Source: Clostridium sp. AM30-24
GTDB taxonomy: Bacteria; Bacillota; Clostridia; Lachnospirales; Lachnospiraceae
Length of the DNA: 64,000 nt
Direction of reading: 5' to 3'
NCBI RefSeq assembly: GCF_003480435.1
Contig: NZ_QUJB01000005.1
Location: 62,001 to 126,000, forward strand
Shown: positions 17,463 to 27,368 of the stretch, piece after piece
Layout: every line of letters begins with the position of its first letter
Numbering within the stretch: position 1 is the first letter of the stretch
Translations under genes and position numbers: made by a program
The notes under the pieces: model-generated
Database searches by the model: none
Told to the model about the DNA's origin: nothing
What the model saw: the letters and a program-made list of their open reading frames with translations, nothing else

Positions 17463-18449
17463 TTAAAACTTCCTTCCTCCGCCGCCGTGGCTGCTTCCTC
17501 CATAGCTGTGGGTGGATGATCTTCCGCCGCCGGAAAAGCTTCCTCCGCCTGACCCCGGTCTGTTATTCTTTTGTGTCTGGATCACCTGCTGGGTGATATA
17601 GGATGTCAGCAATGCATCTGCCAGGACATTTCCCATGGTGAACCGGCTGTCTCTCCGGTAAGAGAGTTTAAAGTTTGCGGCCATCCGCTTATCTTCCCCG
17701 TGAAGACCGTAGCTTCGAAGTACCGATGCCACCGCAGTACCCCCGCAGACCGCCGCCACGCCGAGGGCGATCAGGATCTCATACCATTCGAGGTGATGAT
17801 AACGGCTGATCTTTCCCGTCTCCGTGTCATAGTTGTACTGATCTCTTGAAATTCCGTTGGAATAGCACTTTTCCGTATCCGTCAGAAACGCCGCCGCTGC
17901 CCCGTAATAATCGGCATCTGCCGCGTAATTGTAAACATCGTCCAGAACATCATTGATGCGGCTGTCCGTCATGTAACGGATCATCTGTCCGTTTGTGGAT
18001 ATGTAGAGTTCCCTGTTATCCATATCGATGAGAAACAGGATTCCCGATTGGTCGGAACCGGTTCCGAAACCGCCTTCCATGTAAAATCCGTCCGCGAACA
18101 CCTGGGCGGAGTCGGAATTCTCCTCGGTGGTGACGATGACTGCTTCCATCTTCATAGTATCTGAAAGGACCTGTGCCTGCTCAGAAAGCTGTTTTTCTTC
18201 CTCATCGGTAAACAGATCCGCCATGTCGTAGACATCCGCATAGCTCTCCGTTCCCTCTGCCATCTTATAGGCATCTTCTCCAGCTGCCGCAAAGGCGGTT
18301 CCTGCCAGAAGCACTCCAAGAGCACTCGCTGCAAAGACAGTTCTCGCCGCTGTCTTTACAGCATGAAAAACGTTTTCCACCGCACTTAACTTTCTTCCGT
18401 TCTCCAGGCTGTTCCCTGCTGTTTTTCCATTTATCTGCTTTGTTTTCAT
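17463..18449 (-). CDS. YdjH-like TPM-domain membrane protein
   Basis: A 328-residue protein. After a signal/anchor segment (about 40-60) comes a TPM domain (about 75-210) with MEAVIVTTEENSD and the Gly-rich GGFGTGSDQSGILFLID. A membrane helix follows near 220-240, and the tail is rich in Gly and Ser (GGGSFSGGGRSS). The start at 18449 overlaps the upstream stop as TAATG. Together with the next two genes it matches YdjH-YdjG-YdjI of Bacillus, a membrane module that recruits PspA. Domain and synteny support this. No PspA gene is adjacent. Confidence 0.82.
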   Translation of the reverse strand: MKTKQINGKTAGNSLENGRKLSAVENVFHAVKTAARTVFAASALGVLLAGTAFAAAGEDAYKMAEGTESYADVYDMADLFTDEEEKQLSEQAQVLSDTMKMEAVIVTTEENSDSAQVFADGFYMEGGFGTGSDQSGILFLIDMDNRELYISTNGQMIRYMTDSRINDVLDDVYNYAADADYYGAAAAFLTDTEKCYSNGISRDQYNYDTETGKISRYHHLEWYEILIALGVAAVCGGTAVASVLRSYGLHGEDKRMAANFKLSYRRDSRFTMGNVLADALLTSYITQQVIQTQKNNRPGSGGGSFSGGGRSSTHSYGGSSHGGGGRKF

Positions 18450-19546
18450 TACAGGAACCACCCCCCGATCATCAGAATCGCCGCAACCGGCACAAAGATC
18501 TCCAGGAACAGTTTCACAAGTTTTCCCTTCGCCACCGGGAGCTTTCCGCAGATCTTCCCTGTCTGCCCGTTCATGGCAAAATAGTAGAGCTCGTCTTTTC
18601 CCGCCTTATCCCGGTAAGTCAGGATCCACACCGGAAGCAGGGCGTAGTGCCATCTCGCGTCCCGGATATTTGTGTCGCTCTGGTCCACCCGAACTGCTGA
18701 ATACTGCCCCATAACATCGGCTTTCAGCTGCTCCACCGTATACTGTTTTACCTCGCTCTCCACCTCCGGGGTCAGGGACTCTTTCTCCATGTCCCGCTTC
18801 TCCGCCTGAAAACCGGAGAGGTATCCCATATCAAAGGGCTGGAGTTTTTCCATGTCAAAAGGCAGGACGCCCTCCACGAGAGCGCTGTTATTCTTCTTAA
18901 GCGCGTTTCTCGTGACATTCTTTACATCAAGCTGTCCCGCGCGCTCCATCCGGTATTTTTTATGCTCCGTGTAGCGGATATTTCCCGTCACCCAGGTCCG
19001 GTTCTTCTCGCCTTCCGCCTGGATCTTTCCGTCGACCTTGCAGCTGTACATCAGGTACGGGAAGTACACACCAGAAAACTTCTCGATCTGGTCCTTCGAG
19101 AAGAAGTCGTCCGGGATATATTTTTTCTTCCTGATCCAGTCAAGGAATATCCCCGTTGCCTTCTTCTTATCCATGGCAAATGGGATCACATAATCCGGCA
19201 GGAATTCTCCGGAAAGCTTTCCTGAAAGCACTACCGGGTTGTGACAGTAGTAACAGAATGTCGCCGCCGTCGTTGCGTCCGTCACGACCTCCGCGCCGCA
19301 GCTCGGGCAGATATAGACCAGGGCATCCTCGTTCTGCTCCGCACTGCCCGCGTTATTATTCTGTGCTGCATCTGCCGCACCGCTTTCCTCCTGCGTGCCG
19401 CTGGTCTCCGTACATTTTAACGCCGCGGCTTCCATCTCTTCCTTCGTAAATTCCGACATGCAGAACTCACAGCAGAACCTCTGCTTCTTCGGATCGAAGA
19501 CTACCGAACCGCCGCAGTTGGGGCATTTATAACTTACAAGTGCCAT
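18449..19546 (-). CDS. YdjG-like zinc-ribbon membrane protein
   Basis: A 365-residue protein with two zinc ribbons at the N terminus: KCPNCGG with CCEFCMS (about 8-32), then ICPSCGAE with CYYCHNP (about 78-104). The middle is a conserved soluble region, and one hydrophobic helix ends the protein. The family is annotated as TFIIB-type zinc ribbon but is an envelope protein, YdjG in Bacillus. It follows the ydjI homologue after about 70 bases that hold a hairpin (19570-19609) without a T run. Confidence 0.82.
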   Translation of the reverse strand: MALVSYKCPNCGGSVVFDPKKQRFCCEFCMSEFTKEEMEAAALKCTETSGTQEESGAADAAQNNNAGSAEQNEDALVYICPSCGAEVVTDATTAATFCYYCHNPVVLSGKLSGEFLPDYVIPFAMDKKKATGIFLDWIRKKKYIPDDFFSKDQIEKFSGVYFPYLMYSCKVDGKIQAEGEKNRTWVTGNIRYTEHKKYRMERAGQLDVKNVTRNALKKNNSALVEGVLPFDMEKLQPFDMGYLSGFQAEKRDMEKESLTPEVESEVKQYTVEQLKADVMGQYSAVRVDQSDTNIRDARWHYALLPVWILTYRDKAGKDELYYFAMNGQTGKICGKLPVAKGKLVKLFLEIFVPVAAILMIGGWFL

Positions 19547-19615
19547 TTCTTTTCCCCCTGTAACTTGCTTAAGCTCCCCATCTGCCCTAAAAGGCGGTCA
19601 GGGAGCTTACATTTT

Positions 19616-20938
19616 TTACTGTCTCGGTTTTCCGCAGTTCGCGCAGAAGTTTCCTTTATTTTCCTGTCCGCAGGAGCAGGTCCAAACGGCATCCGGACGT
19701 TTCTTTCCGCAGTTAGAACAGAAATTGCCCGTATTCTCCTGCCCGCAGCTGCAGGTCCAGGATCCGCTCTCCTCCGATTTCTTCTTTCCGCAGTTGGAGC
19801 AGAATTTTCCGGTATTGCCTTCCTGTCCGCAGGAACAGGTCCATCCGGATAACGGTGCCATCTTCGCCGGGCTGCCCGATGCCTGCTGTGCCTGGTTTTC
19901 CACAGCAGGATTTCCCTGCTGTCCCTGTGCGGCTGCCATGTTAAACAGCCCCTGGGTGTTAAATCCACCGTTCTGTGCCGCCATATTCATTCCAGCGAAA
20001 GCCATCATCGGGCCTGTGGAAGTATTCTTCGCCGCACTCTGCATCGCCTCAGCCTGTGCGCTGACTAAGTGCGCCGCCGCCATTCCAGGATTTCTGAATG
20101 TGGCATTTCTCTGGAGCTCCTTGATCATCGCCTCGTCTTCCTCGGAGGCCTTCACGGAGCTCACGCCGATCTTGCTCACAGTAATTCCATATACATCATC
20201 CCAGCTGTCGGAAAGGATCTCGCGGAGCGCGTTCGCAAGCTCCACCGTATGACCCGGAAGCGCGCTGTAGCGGACTCCCATCCCGGAGATCTTCGCGAAG
20301 GCCGGCTGCAGAGCTGTCAGAAGCTCGCTGCGGAGCTGGGAATCGATCTTATCTCTCGTGTAATCTTCCTCGATATTTCCACAGATGTTCTTATAGAAGA
20401 GGATCGGATCCACCATTCTGTAAGAATATTCGCCGTGGCAGCGGATCGCGATGTCCACGTCGAGGCCGATATTCTGGTCCACAACACGGAACGGGACTGC
20501 GTTCGCTGTGCCGTACTTGTTTCCGACGATCTCCTTTGTGTTGAAGAAGTAGACTCTCTGGTCCCTCGCCGTGTCGCCTCCCATGGTGAAACGCTTTCCA
20601 AACTGCTTAAAGCTGTCCCCGATGCTCTTTCCAAGGTTTCCGTAGAAAATACTCGGCTCAGCGGAGGTATCATATACGAACTCACCGGCCTCCGCACATA
20701 CCTCGACGATAGCGCCCTGGTCAACGATCATCATGCACTGTCCCTCGTTGACTGCGATGATGGAGCCGTTGGAGATTAGGTTGTCGCTGCCCTTTGTGTT
20801 ATAGCTTCTCTTTGATTTCCGGTTCTCACCTTTCTTTACAAGAACGTCCGCCTCCATGGACGGGCAGTAAAAATACTCGCGCCACTGGTCTTCCAGCACA
20901 CTCTTTAACGCTCCGGCACCAACTTTTAAAATACCCAT
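19616..20938 (-). CDS. YdjI-like SPFH protein with three C-terminal zinc ribbons
   Basis: A 440-residue protein of the SPFH/virion-core type (YdjI in Bacillus). The N-terminal SPFH region spans about 25-290. An Ala/Gln/Met-rich linker (about 290-360) leads to three tandem zinc ribbons, each of the form WTCSCGQ, 9-11 residues, then CxNCGK. The repeats are also visible in the DNA (19620-19840), so copy number may vary. AGGAGG lies 9 bases before the ATG at 20938. It is first in the run ydjI-ydjG-ydjH-panE-DUF3842. It is likely a membrane-stress scaffold. Confidence 0.85.
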   Translation of the reverse strand: MGILKVGAGALKSVLEDQWREYFYCPSMEADVLVKKGENRKSKRSYNTKGSDNLISNGSIIAVNEGQCMMIVDQGAIVEVCAEAGEFVYDTSAEPSIFYGNLGKSIGDSFKQFGKRFTMGGDTARDQRVYFFNTKEIVGNKYGTANAVPFRVVDQNIGLDVDIAIRCHGEYSYRMVDPILFYKNICGNIEEDYTRDKIDSQLRSELLTALQPAFAKISGMGVRYSALPGHTVELANALREILSDSWDDVYGITVSKIGVSSVKASEEDEAMIKELQRNATFRNPGMAAAHLVSAQAEAMQSAAKNTSTGPMMAFAGMNMAAQNGGFNTQGLFNMAAAQGQQGNPAVENQAQQASGSPAKMAPLSGWTCSCGQEGNTGKFCSNCGKKKSEESGSWTCSCGQENTGNFCSNCGKKRPDAVWTCSCGQENKGNFCANCGKPRQ

Positions 20939-21028
20939 ATCACGTTTCCTCCTTTTATCACTCACCGGTCGGATTCCTGGACAGCGGTTTTCACCGCCTG
21001 TACCTGCCGGTCAGAATTTTCTATAAAA

Positions 21029-21862
21029 TTATTCGATTCTATGGTCTTTCAAGAACCTGATCTCCGCTGCATACCCCGGAAGCTCATTCGGAGTCTCCAG
21101 GCAGAACGGCAGGTCGCGGAGCGCCGGATGGTTGATCACCCGCACAAGCGCCTCCGCGCCGATCTCTCCTTCCCCGATCCGCGCGTGGCGGTCCTTTCTT
21201 GCTCCCCGGGCATTCATGCTGTCGTTTAAATGGACCGCCTTCAGGCGTTCAAGCCCCACAACACGGTCAAATTCCGCCAGCACTCCGTCGAGATCATTCA
21301 CGATGTCATATCCGGCATCCCATACATGACATGTATCCATACATACACCCATCTTATCAGAAAGTTCAACTCTGTCAAGAATTTCCCGAAGCTCCTCAAA
21401 GCTTCTTCCGACTTCGCTCCCCTTTCCCGCCATGGTCTCCAGGAGCACCGTGGTGTGAAGCTCCGGCTTCAGGATCTCATTCAACATCTCCGCGATATAG
21501 GTGATTCCAACCTCCACACCCTGCTTCACATGGCTTCCCGGATGGAAATTGTAGAGATTTCCGGGAATTGCCTCCATCCGTCTCAGGTCATCCGCCATGG
21601 TCCGCTTTGCGAAATCCCGGATCTTTTCGTCGGCGGAACATCCGTTTAATGTATATGGTGCATGGGCCACCAGCGTCCCGATCCCAAGTTCCTCTTTTAA
21701 TTTTAAAAACGCCGCGATATCCTCCTGATCCAACGGCTTAGCGCTTCCACCCCGGGGATTTCTCGTAAAAAACTGAAACGTTGTCGCACCGATCTTCTCC
21801 GCATCCTTTCCCATAGCGAGAAATCCTTTCGCCGAGGAAAGATGACATCCGATATAAAACAT
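21029..21862 (-). CDS. nfo: deoxyribonuclease IV (apurinic endonuclease)
   Basis: A 277-residue DNA-repair enzyme that cuts at abasic sites using three zinc ions. The family signatures are visible: GCHLSSAKG at the start, [21 protein letters not shown] and [14 protein letters not shown] lies 7 bases before the ATG. The start is only 2 bases after the ABC permease stop codon, so it ends an operon led by a two-component system. That is an odd partner for a repair gene. Confidence 0.95.
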   Translation of the reverse strand: MFYIGCHLSSAKGFLAMGKDAEKIGATTFQFFTRNPRGGSAKPLDQEDIAAFLKLKEELGIGTLVAHAPYTLNGCSADEKIRDFAKRTMADDLRRMEAIPGNLYNFHPGSHVKQGVEVGITYIAEMLNEILKPELHTTVLLETMAGKGSEVGRSFEELREILDRVELSDKMGVCMDTCHVWDAGYDIVNDLDGVLAEFDRVVGLERLKAVHLNDSMNARGARKDRHARIGEGEIGAEALVRVINHPALRDLPFCLETPNELPGYAAEIRFLKDHRIE

Positions 21863-21864
21863 GT

Positions 21865-22803
21865 CTATGACCTCCGTCCTGTTCCCATAAAGCTTTCATG
21901 GGAACCTTTTTTTCCATATCTCTCCGGATTTAAAAAAACTACTGCTCCCCAGATAAAGGCCACAGAGAGCACCGCCTGGATCACAAGGCTGCAGAATACC
22001 CAGTGGGAAGTGATAAAATTCCCGCCGTTATCACCAAGAAACCTTGTGATCGTAAAATTTCCGCCTCCTCCGGCTACCTGGTTCTCTAAAAGCTCCGCGA
22101 ACATGATCGCCGGATTGATGAGAAGAAGATAGACGGCTGAACCGGAACTCGCCTCCGGGATCACATCCCCTGCACCAAACGACATCATGCTGATCTCTGT
22201 CTCGGAAACATGAAAAAGAAATACATTCAGCATGTAAGTTCCAACGACTACCACCAACAGGATCCCGTATGTGATCACGTTGGAAAACGTGGATCGCTTC
22301 ATAAAAGAGGAGGCGAAGATTCCTAAACTCCCACAGTAAAGCGCCGCCACCACATAGCTCACTAAAAGGATCATGAGATCTTCCGAGCTGATGCTTCCAT
22401 AGATAAACGTCAGCATCAGCACCGGAAGACTCGACACCACAAGGGTCATAAGCTGAGAGAAGGCGGACATAAGCTTTCCGACAATGATCTCCGCCGGACG
22501 GATCTTCGTGGTAAACATAAGCTCCAGCGTATGGCGCTCCCGCTCCCCGCTGATGCTTGCAGAAGTCAGGGCCGGCATGATAAACATCAGAAGCATAAAT
22601 TCCAGAGCCGCCACGAAGGCATAAAGCTGGAGAAAATTCTCATAGTTTACCGAGCCGCTGATCTTCACCTGAGCGATGCTCTGGTACATGTTTAAAAGCG
22701 TCACAACAGCCAGTATCCCGTTAAAGATCATGATAATGAGTGGGATCTGGTAGCTTCTGGAACGGACCAGCATTTCTCTCTTATAGACCGGATTATTCTT
22801 CAC
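21865..22803 (-). CDS. ABC-2 type permease
   Basis: A 312-residue membrane protein with about six helices, the channel of an ABC exporter. [18 protein letters not shown] and the following IIVGKLMSA are the usual ABC-2 signature. The GTG start lies inside the last codons of the ATPase gene (11-base overlap), so the two subunits are coupled. The transported substrate is not known. The setting beside VanRS-like regulators suggests envelope or peptide-antibiotic stress. Confidence 0.88.
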   Translation of the reverse strand: MKNNPVYKREMLVRSRSYQIPLIIMIFNGILAVVTLLNMYQSIAQVKISGSVNYENFLQLYAFVAALEFMLLMFIMPALTSASISGERERHTLELMFTTKIRPAEIIVGKLMSAFSQLMTLVVSSLPVLMLTFIYGSISSEDLMILLVSYVVAALYCGSLGIFASSFMKRSTFSNVITYGILLVVVVGTYMLNVFLFHVSETEISMMSFGAGDVIPEASSGSAVYLLLINPAIMFAELLENQVAGGGGNFTITRFLGDNGGNFITSHWVFCSLVIQAVLSVAFIWGAVVFLNPERYGKKGSHESFMGTGRRS

Positions 22804-23743
22804 TCGTCATCACCACCTTTTCCATATCATGATCCGTGATCTGCATGAAGATACTCTCAAGGTCGCCCGGTTCCCTCCAGAAACCGCAGATCCCGATATT
22901 ATGGGCCACAAGCTTTGCTAACAGCATCGCCTCCGCATCCTTTCCACCGTGAAACCCCACAACGATATCGTTTCCTTCTACCGTGATGGTCTGGACCTCC
23001 GGCTCCGTGTGAAGGAATTTCACTGCGTCCGAAACACTCTCCACCACCTGGATCCGGATCGGGTTGGAATCATTGACCTTCTTTAATATCTCCGTCATAT
23101 TTCCGGAGAGGACGATCTTTCCCGCATCGATGATCCCGATATCCGTACACATCTGTGAAAGCTCTGAAAGGATATGGGAGCTGACCACGATGGTCTTTCC
23201 TGCGGCACAGAGTTCCTTTAAAAGCTCCTTAAACTCGATCCTTGCTCTCGGATCCATACCGGATGTGGGTTCATCCAGCACCAGAAGCTTTGGATCGTGG
23301 ATCATGGCCCGTGCCAGACAAAGTCTCTGCTTCATTCCTCTGGACAGGCTGTCCACAAAGAATTCCTCCTTGCCTGCAAGCTTTACCTGTTCCAGAAGCT
23401 TTGTGCACCGTTCCCTCGCCACAAGGCCGGAAAGACCGTAGCAGGAGGCAAAAAAATCCATGTACTCCCAAACCTTTAAATTGTCGTAGAGCCCGAATTC
23501 ATCCGGCACGTATCCGAACTCACTTTTTACCTGCTCCCTGTAAAGGAACGCGTCCTTCCCGCCGATCATGACGGTTCCCTCATCGGCCTTCAGAAGTCCC
23601 GTGATGATCCGGATCGCTGTGGTCTTTCCGGCTCCGTTTGGTCCGACAAAGCCGTAGAGCGCCCCCTCTTCCACTTCCATATCAAGCCCGGAGAGAGCTT
23701 CGAAATTTCCGAATCGTTTTTTCAGTCCCTGTATCTTTAACAT
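22793..23743 (-). CDS. ABC transporter ATPase
   Basis: A 316-residue ATPase subunit. Walker A is GPNGAGKTT, the signature LSRGMKQRLCLARAM, Walker B LLVLDEPTSGMD, and the switch His is in VVSSHILSE. A C-terminal extension (about 230-316) is typical of drug/bacteriocin exporters of the CcmA/NatA type. Its start overlaps the previous gene by 7 bases and its end overlaps the permease. Confidence 0.93.
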   Translation of the reverse strand: MLKIQGLKKRFGNFEALSGLDMEVEEGALYGFVGPNGAGKTTAIRIITGLLKADEGTVMIGGKDAFLYREQVKSEFGYVPDEFGLYDNLKVWEYMDFFASCYGLSGLVARERCTKLLEQVKLAGKEEFFVDSLSRGMKQRLCLARAMIHDPKLLVLDEPTSGMDPRARIEFKELLKELCAAGKTIVVSSHILSELSQMCTDIGIIDAGKIVLSGNMTEILKKVNDSNPIRIQVVESVSDAVKFLHTEPEVQTITVEGNDIVVGFHGGKDAEAMLLAKLVAHNIGICGFWREPGDLESIFMQITDHDMEKVVMTSEE

Positions 23744-26220
23744 CTGTTTTCCCTCCCTGTCACCATCAGGAGTGGAAGTGTCTGGCTGATCCCGTTCTCT
23801 GCATCACTTCCGCCGGTATAGCGGACCGTGATCTTTCCGTCGGCGGCAATGTAATCTGCCAGTTCTTCCCTTGAGAAATCCTGTTTCCGGATATCCACCG
23901 GATCATAGCTTCCCGTTTTCTGGTTATAGAAGCTCGCCTCTCCGGAGAATGGGCGGATATAGGAATACTGGCTTCCCTGGAAAAATTCGTCGGAAACCGG
24001 AAGAAACGAGTATTTCTCAATCACAAGGTCTGATCCCGGGGCATACTCCACCACCGCCGGGTCTGTCCCGTAGAGCATCATGGAATTTCCATAGCTCGCT
24101 CCCATTCCGGAGGTCACAGACGGCTCCCGGAGCTGTCCGCAGCGGTAAACCTGCCCGTCTGTTCCCATCGCACAGGGGATCTCCTGCGTGTAAAAAATCC
24201 TGCCGTCCCGGTTTTTCCCGAACAATTCCCCGTCTCCTTCATATCCTGCCGGGAGAAAGGCGCCTAAACGGACCTCACCGTTGTAGGAGGCATAATAACG
24301 GTCCGCAAAGTATGCACCAAGTCCTGATTTCTGGACATTTTCAATATACTGCCCGTCAGAATCTTCCTGTCTGTCCGGTGTTCCGGTCAAAGCGTCCGAG
24401 AGCATCCAGGTCATGCCCACCGGCCACACCTTCAACGGCTCTCTGTCAAACTCCAGACGCTGACCCGGCTCCAGATCTCCGAGGATCAGTACCTGTCCGT
24501 AAAGGTAGACTGCCGCGTTCTCAAGGGTCACAGGAAGCGTGTTCTCGACATATCCCGTGATCATTCCGTCCGATACGGTAAAATCCGCGTCCACGTTTCC
24601 CGGCACCTGGTCCCTCTTCCGCTCGAGGAAGAAAAATCTGGAATCAAAGGCTTTTGACCTTCTGCTCCAGAGCACGGTCTGATCTGCCTCTTTCCGGATC
24701 CCGATGGCGGTCTGATATTTTTTCCTGTAGTCTTCTATCTGATTCGTGTCATATCGGCCACTTCTCGTAAGCGGAGTGACCTTATAATCCGACGGAAGAT
24801 CCACGGTAAATCCGCTGCTGTCCGGCGTCCTGATGTTTAAGAATGTCATCTCCTTTGCACCGATTCCTGATGCGTCGAGGATCGTCGCCGTTGTACAGAA
24901 TTCGCTGGTAAATCTTGTCTTAAAACCCATTCCCCAGATCACAACGCAGGCTGCCGCAGAGAAAACAAATACCGCGGTTCCGTAATACCGGTTCAGCCCG
25001 CGTTTTTTCAGGAGGACATATAATCCCGGTCCCACGATCACCAGATATCCCACCACGATGATCCCGTAAAGGGCGAGATTCGGGAGACGTTCCCCGTTTC
25101 CTCCGCTGACAAGATTGCAGGCATTCCAGTAATCCGCGTCACGTCCCTGAGAATTATAATAGATCGTGTTCAGCTCGTTATCGTTAAAGATCTCCCCAAG
25201 AAAATACGGCGCAAAAGCTGGATTCTTTTTTGCAAAACCCGAGAGGTCCGAAAGACTTACCCCATAAACACCGATGGTTCCTTTCCCGTATTGCAGGGTC
25301 TTTAAAAGCGGCGTTCCGTCTGCCACCATCCGTTCTTCCGCCCCTGAGATCACAGGCTCCGTGTAAGTTACCCGGACTTCCGAGTCGCCCGGACGATTCT
25401 TCGTGTATTCCGTTCCCATACCGACCCACCGGACCTCCGGATCCTTCAGCGTGACCTTTTCTTGCGCTTCTCCGAGGATATCCAGTGTCAGATCCCGGTC
25501 TCTTCCCGTATCCACAAGCAGTGTCCCGCCGTTTTTTACCCAGTCGAGTACCGCTTCCTTTTGGGAATCCTTGAGCATCCTGCAGTCATATCCGTTTACA
25601 AACATTACATCGAACATGGAAAATCCGCGGGAATCCTCCGGGAAATCGTCCCCCGGAATTTCAACGACCCTCGCAGTGATCATTCCGTAATTCAATCCGG
25701 TTCCGTCTAACCAGGAAAGACTTCCCTCTTTCTTCCCAAGGACTCCCGTAAACAGCCGTACATCCTCCTTAGAAACGTCAAAATCCATGGAGGTCTCCCC
25801 CATGGTCCTGTTTTTCTCATCTTTTAATGTCAGATGGATCGTTCCGCTTTTCTGTCCCAGCGGGACATATAATTCCATCGTCTTCGTCTCCGCCGGTCCC
25901 ACTTCGACTTGGTACGAATACTCATATTCCTCCGTCCCCTCATCGTTATTGCTCTCCAGCGTAGATACGGAAAGTGTGCCGGAAAATGGAAGCTCCGTCT
26001 GCCCGCAGAGGCTGACCTTTATGGGCACAAAGCTTCCAAGTCTGGCGTTTCTTCCATAAACTGCCGTGATATCCACCGCCACCGGCACCGTTCTTGACGG
26101 GTCAGGATCTATATTTGTGCTGAAATCGTTCCGGTCCTTAGCATAAGCCGGAAATGCCCCTGCAAACAGGACCAGAGCCGCGAGACAGCCAAACAACAGA
26201 TGTTTCTTTCTATGTTTCAT
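23737..26220 (-). CDS. large secreted/membrane protein of unknown function
   Basis: Not recognised as a named family. The 827-residue protein has a cleavable-looking signal (about 1-27). A beta-rich region follows (about 45-150). Then comes a segment resembling a glutamine-amidotransferase-like fold (about 200-260, MFVNGYDCRMLKDSQKEAVL then VKNGGTLLVDTG). Two membrane helices lie near 385-430 (YGIIVVGYLVIVGPGLYVLL is one). The C-terminal extracellular part is about 400 residues. The order is TCS, this protein, ATPase, permease, with overlaps. It may be an accessory or sensing part of the exporter. Confidence 0.6.
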   Translation of the reverse strand: MKHRKKHLLFGCLAALVLFAGAFPAYAKDRNDFSTNIDPDPSRTVPVAVDITAVYGRNARLGSFVPIKVSLCGQTELPFSGTLSVSTLESNNDEGTEEYEYSYQVEVGPAETKTMELYVPLGQKSGTIHLTLKDEKNRTMGETSMDFDVSKEDVRLFTGVLGKKEGSLSWLDGTGLNYGMITARVVEIPGDDFPEDSRGFSMFDVMFVNGYDCRMLKDSQKEAVLDWVKNGGTLLVDTGRDRDLTLDILGEAQEKVTLKDPEVRWVGMGTEYTKNRPGDSEVRVTYTEPVISGAEERMVADGTPLLKTLQYGKGTIGVYGVSLSDLSGFAKKNPAFAPYFLGEIFNDNELNTIYYNSQGRDADYWNACNLVSGGNGERLPNLALYGIIVVGYLVIVGPGLYVLLKKRGLNRYYGTAVFVFSAAACVVIWGMGFKTRFTSEFCTTATILDASGIGAKEMTFLNIRTPDSSGFTVDLPSDYKVTPLTRSGRYDTNQIEDYRKKYQTAIGIRKEADQTVLWSRRSKAFDSRFFFLERKRDQVPGNVDADFTVSDGMITGYVENTLPVTLENAAVYLYGQVLILGDLEPGQRLEFDREPLKVWPVGMTWMLSDALTGTPDRQEDSDGQYIENVQKSGLGAYFADRYYASYNGEVRLGAFLPAGYEGDGELFGKNRDGRIFYTQEIPCAMGTDGQVYRCGQLREPSVTSGMGASYGNSMMLYGTDPAVVEYAPGSDLVIEKYSFLPVSDEFFQGSQYSYIRPFSGEASFYNQKTGSYDPVDIRKQDFSREELADYIAADGKITVRYTGGSDAENGISQTLPLLMVTGRENRC

Positions 26221-26231
26221 ACATTCTTCCT

Positions 26232-27368
26232 TTATTGGATCATCCCGAAATTCTCTTTATTCACGTCAAAATCCACCTTCAGCTTTACCGTAAACACGGT
26301 TCCATTCAAATCACTGCCCACGGAGATCGTTCCGCCGTGCATGTCCACGATATTCTTTGCAATGGCAAGTCCGAGGCCCGTTCCCCCTGTCTTTGAAGAC
26401 CGTGACTGCTCTACGCGGTAAAACTTATTGAAGATCAGCGGCAGTTCCTCCGCCGGGATCACATAGCCGTAGTTCGTGACAGACACTGTGACAATATCAT
26501 CCTTCGCCAGAACCTGGACCAGAACCTTTTTCCCCTCTGCCCCGTATTTGATGGCGTTGTTGATCAGATTGTCGAAGAGTCTCGCCAGAAGATTTCCGTC
26601 TGCCGAGATCACCTGCGACGGGACGTTGCTCTTTAATTCATAGGTCAGATCCCGATCTGCAAAGCTCGGGTAAAATTCCTCTAAAAGCTGCCCCAAAAGC
26701 TTCACAATATCGACCTTCCCCACATTCATGGATATCTTCCCGTAGTTCATCTTCGTGAAGCCGAACAGATCCTCAATGAGCTTTTCCAGTCGTTTTGCCT
26801 TCACGTAGGCGATATCGATGTATTTCTTCTGCATTTCGGGCGTCAGTGCCGGCCCGGAGGACAAAAGCTCCAGATAACCGATAATGGAAGTCAACGGTGT
26901 CCTTAAGTCGTGGGCCACGTTTGTGATCAGTTCATTCTTTGTCCGCTCTGACTCTCGTTCCTTATCCATAAGCTTTCGGATATCCGCTTCCATCCTGTTT
27001 AAATTCGAAGCCATGGCAGAAAACTCGTTGTCCCCCACCACCTCGATCTGGGTGTTTAAGTCGCCCTCGGAGATATTCTGGATCGCCATCGCGATCTTCC
27101 CTATGTACTTCATGTTTTTCTTCTCGATCATGAAAAAAGCCAGCGCGAAGATCCCGATCCCGATGATCACATATAAGATCGTGGTGATCGTCCCCATCTT
27201 AAAGATCTGTAAGATCAACAGGTTCGCGTATCTGGTCTGATCGAGATATGCCAGAAGAAAATTCATATTCATGATGAGGAACACGTCCACCAGACACGCG
27301 ATCAGGACACTGTAACAGATGTTCACCGCGATCTGCCTGTAAAAGCTTCTGCTCCAATCATTTTTCAA
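26232..27368 (-). CDS. VanS-like sensor histidine kinase
   Basis: A 378-residue membrane kinase. Two helices (about 12-42 and 58-82) frame a short outer loop. A HAMP-like segment (about 85-135) leads to the phospho-acceptor His153 in NVAHDLRTPLTSIIGYLELL. ATPase boxes follow: NLINNAIKYG and GGTGLGLAIAK. The short outer loop suggests intramembrane or partner sensing. A TTG start is likely, overlapping the response-regulator stop and preceded by AGGA. It shares the operon with the ABC exporter, which it probably controls. Confidence 0.87.
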   Translation of the reverse strand: MKNDWSRSFYRQIAVNICYSVLIACLVDVFLIMNMNFLLAYLDQTRYANLLILQIFKMGTITTILYVIIGIGIFALAFFMIEKKNMKYIGKIAMAIQNISEGDLNTQIEVVGDNEFSAMASNLNRMEADIRKLMDKERESERTKNELITNVAHDLRTPLTSIIGYLELLSSGPALTPEMQKKYIDIAYVKAKRLEKLIEDLFGFTKMNYGKISMNVGKVDIVKLLGQLLEEFYPSFADRDLTYELKSNVPSQVISADGNLLARLFDNLINNAIKYGAEGKKVLVQVLAKDDIVTVSVTNYGYVIPAEELPLIFNKFYRVEQSRSSKTGGTGLGLAIAKNIVDMHGGTISVGSDLNGTVFTVKLKVDFDVNKENFGMIQ

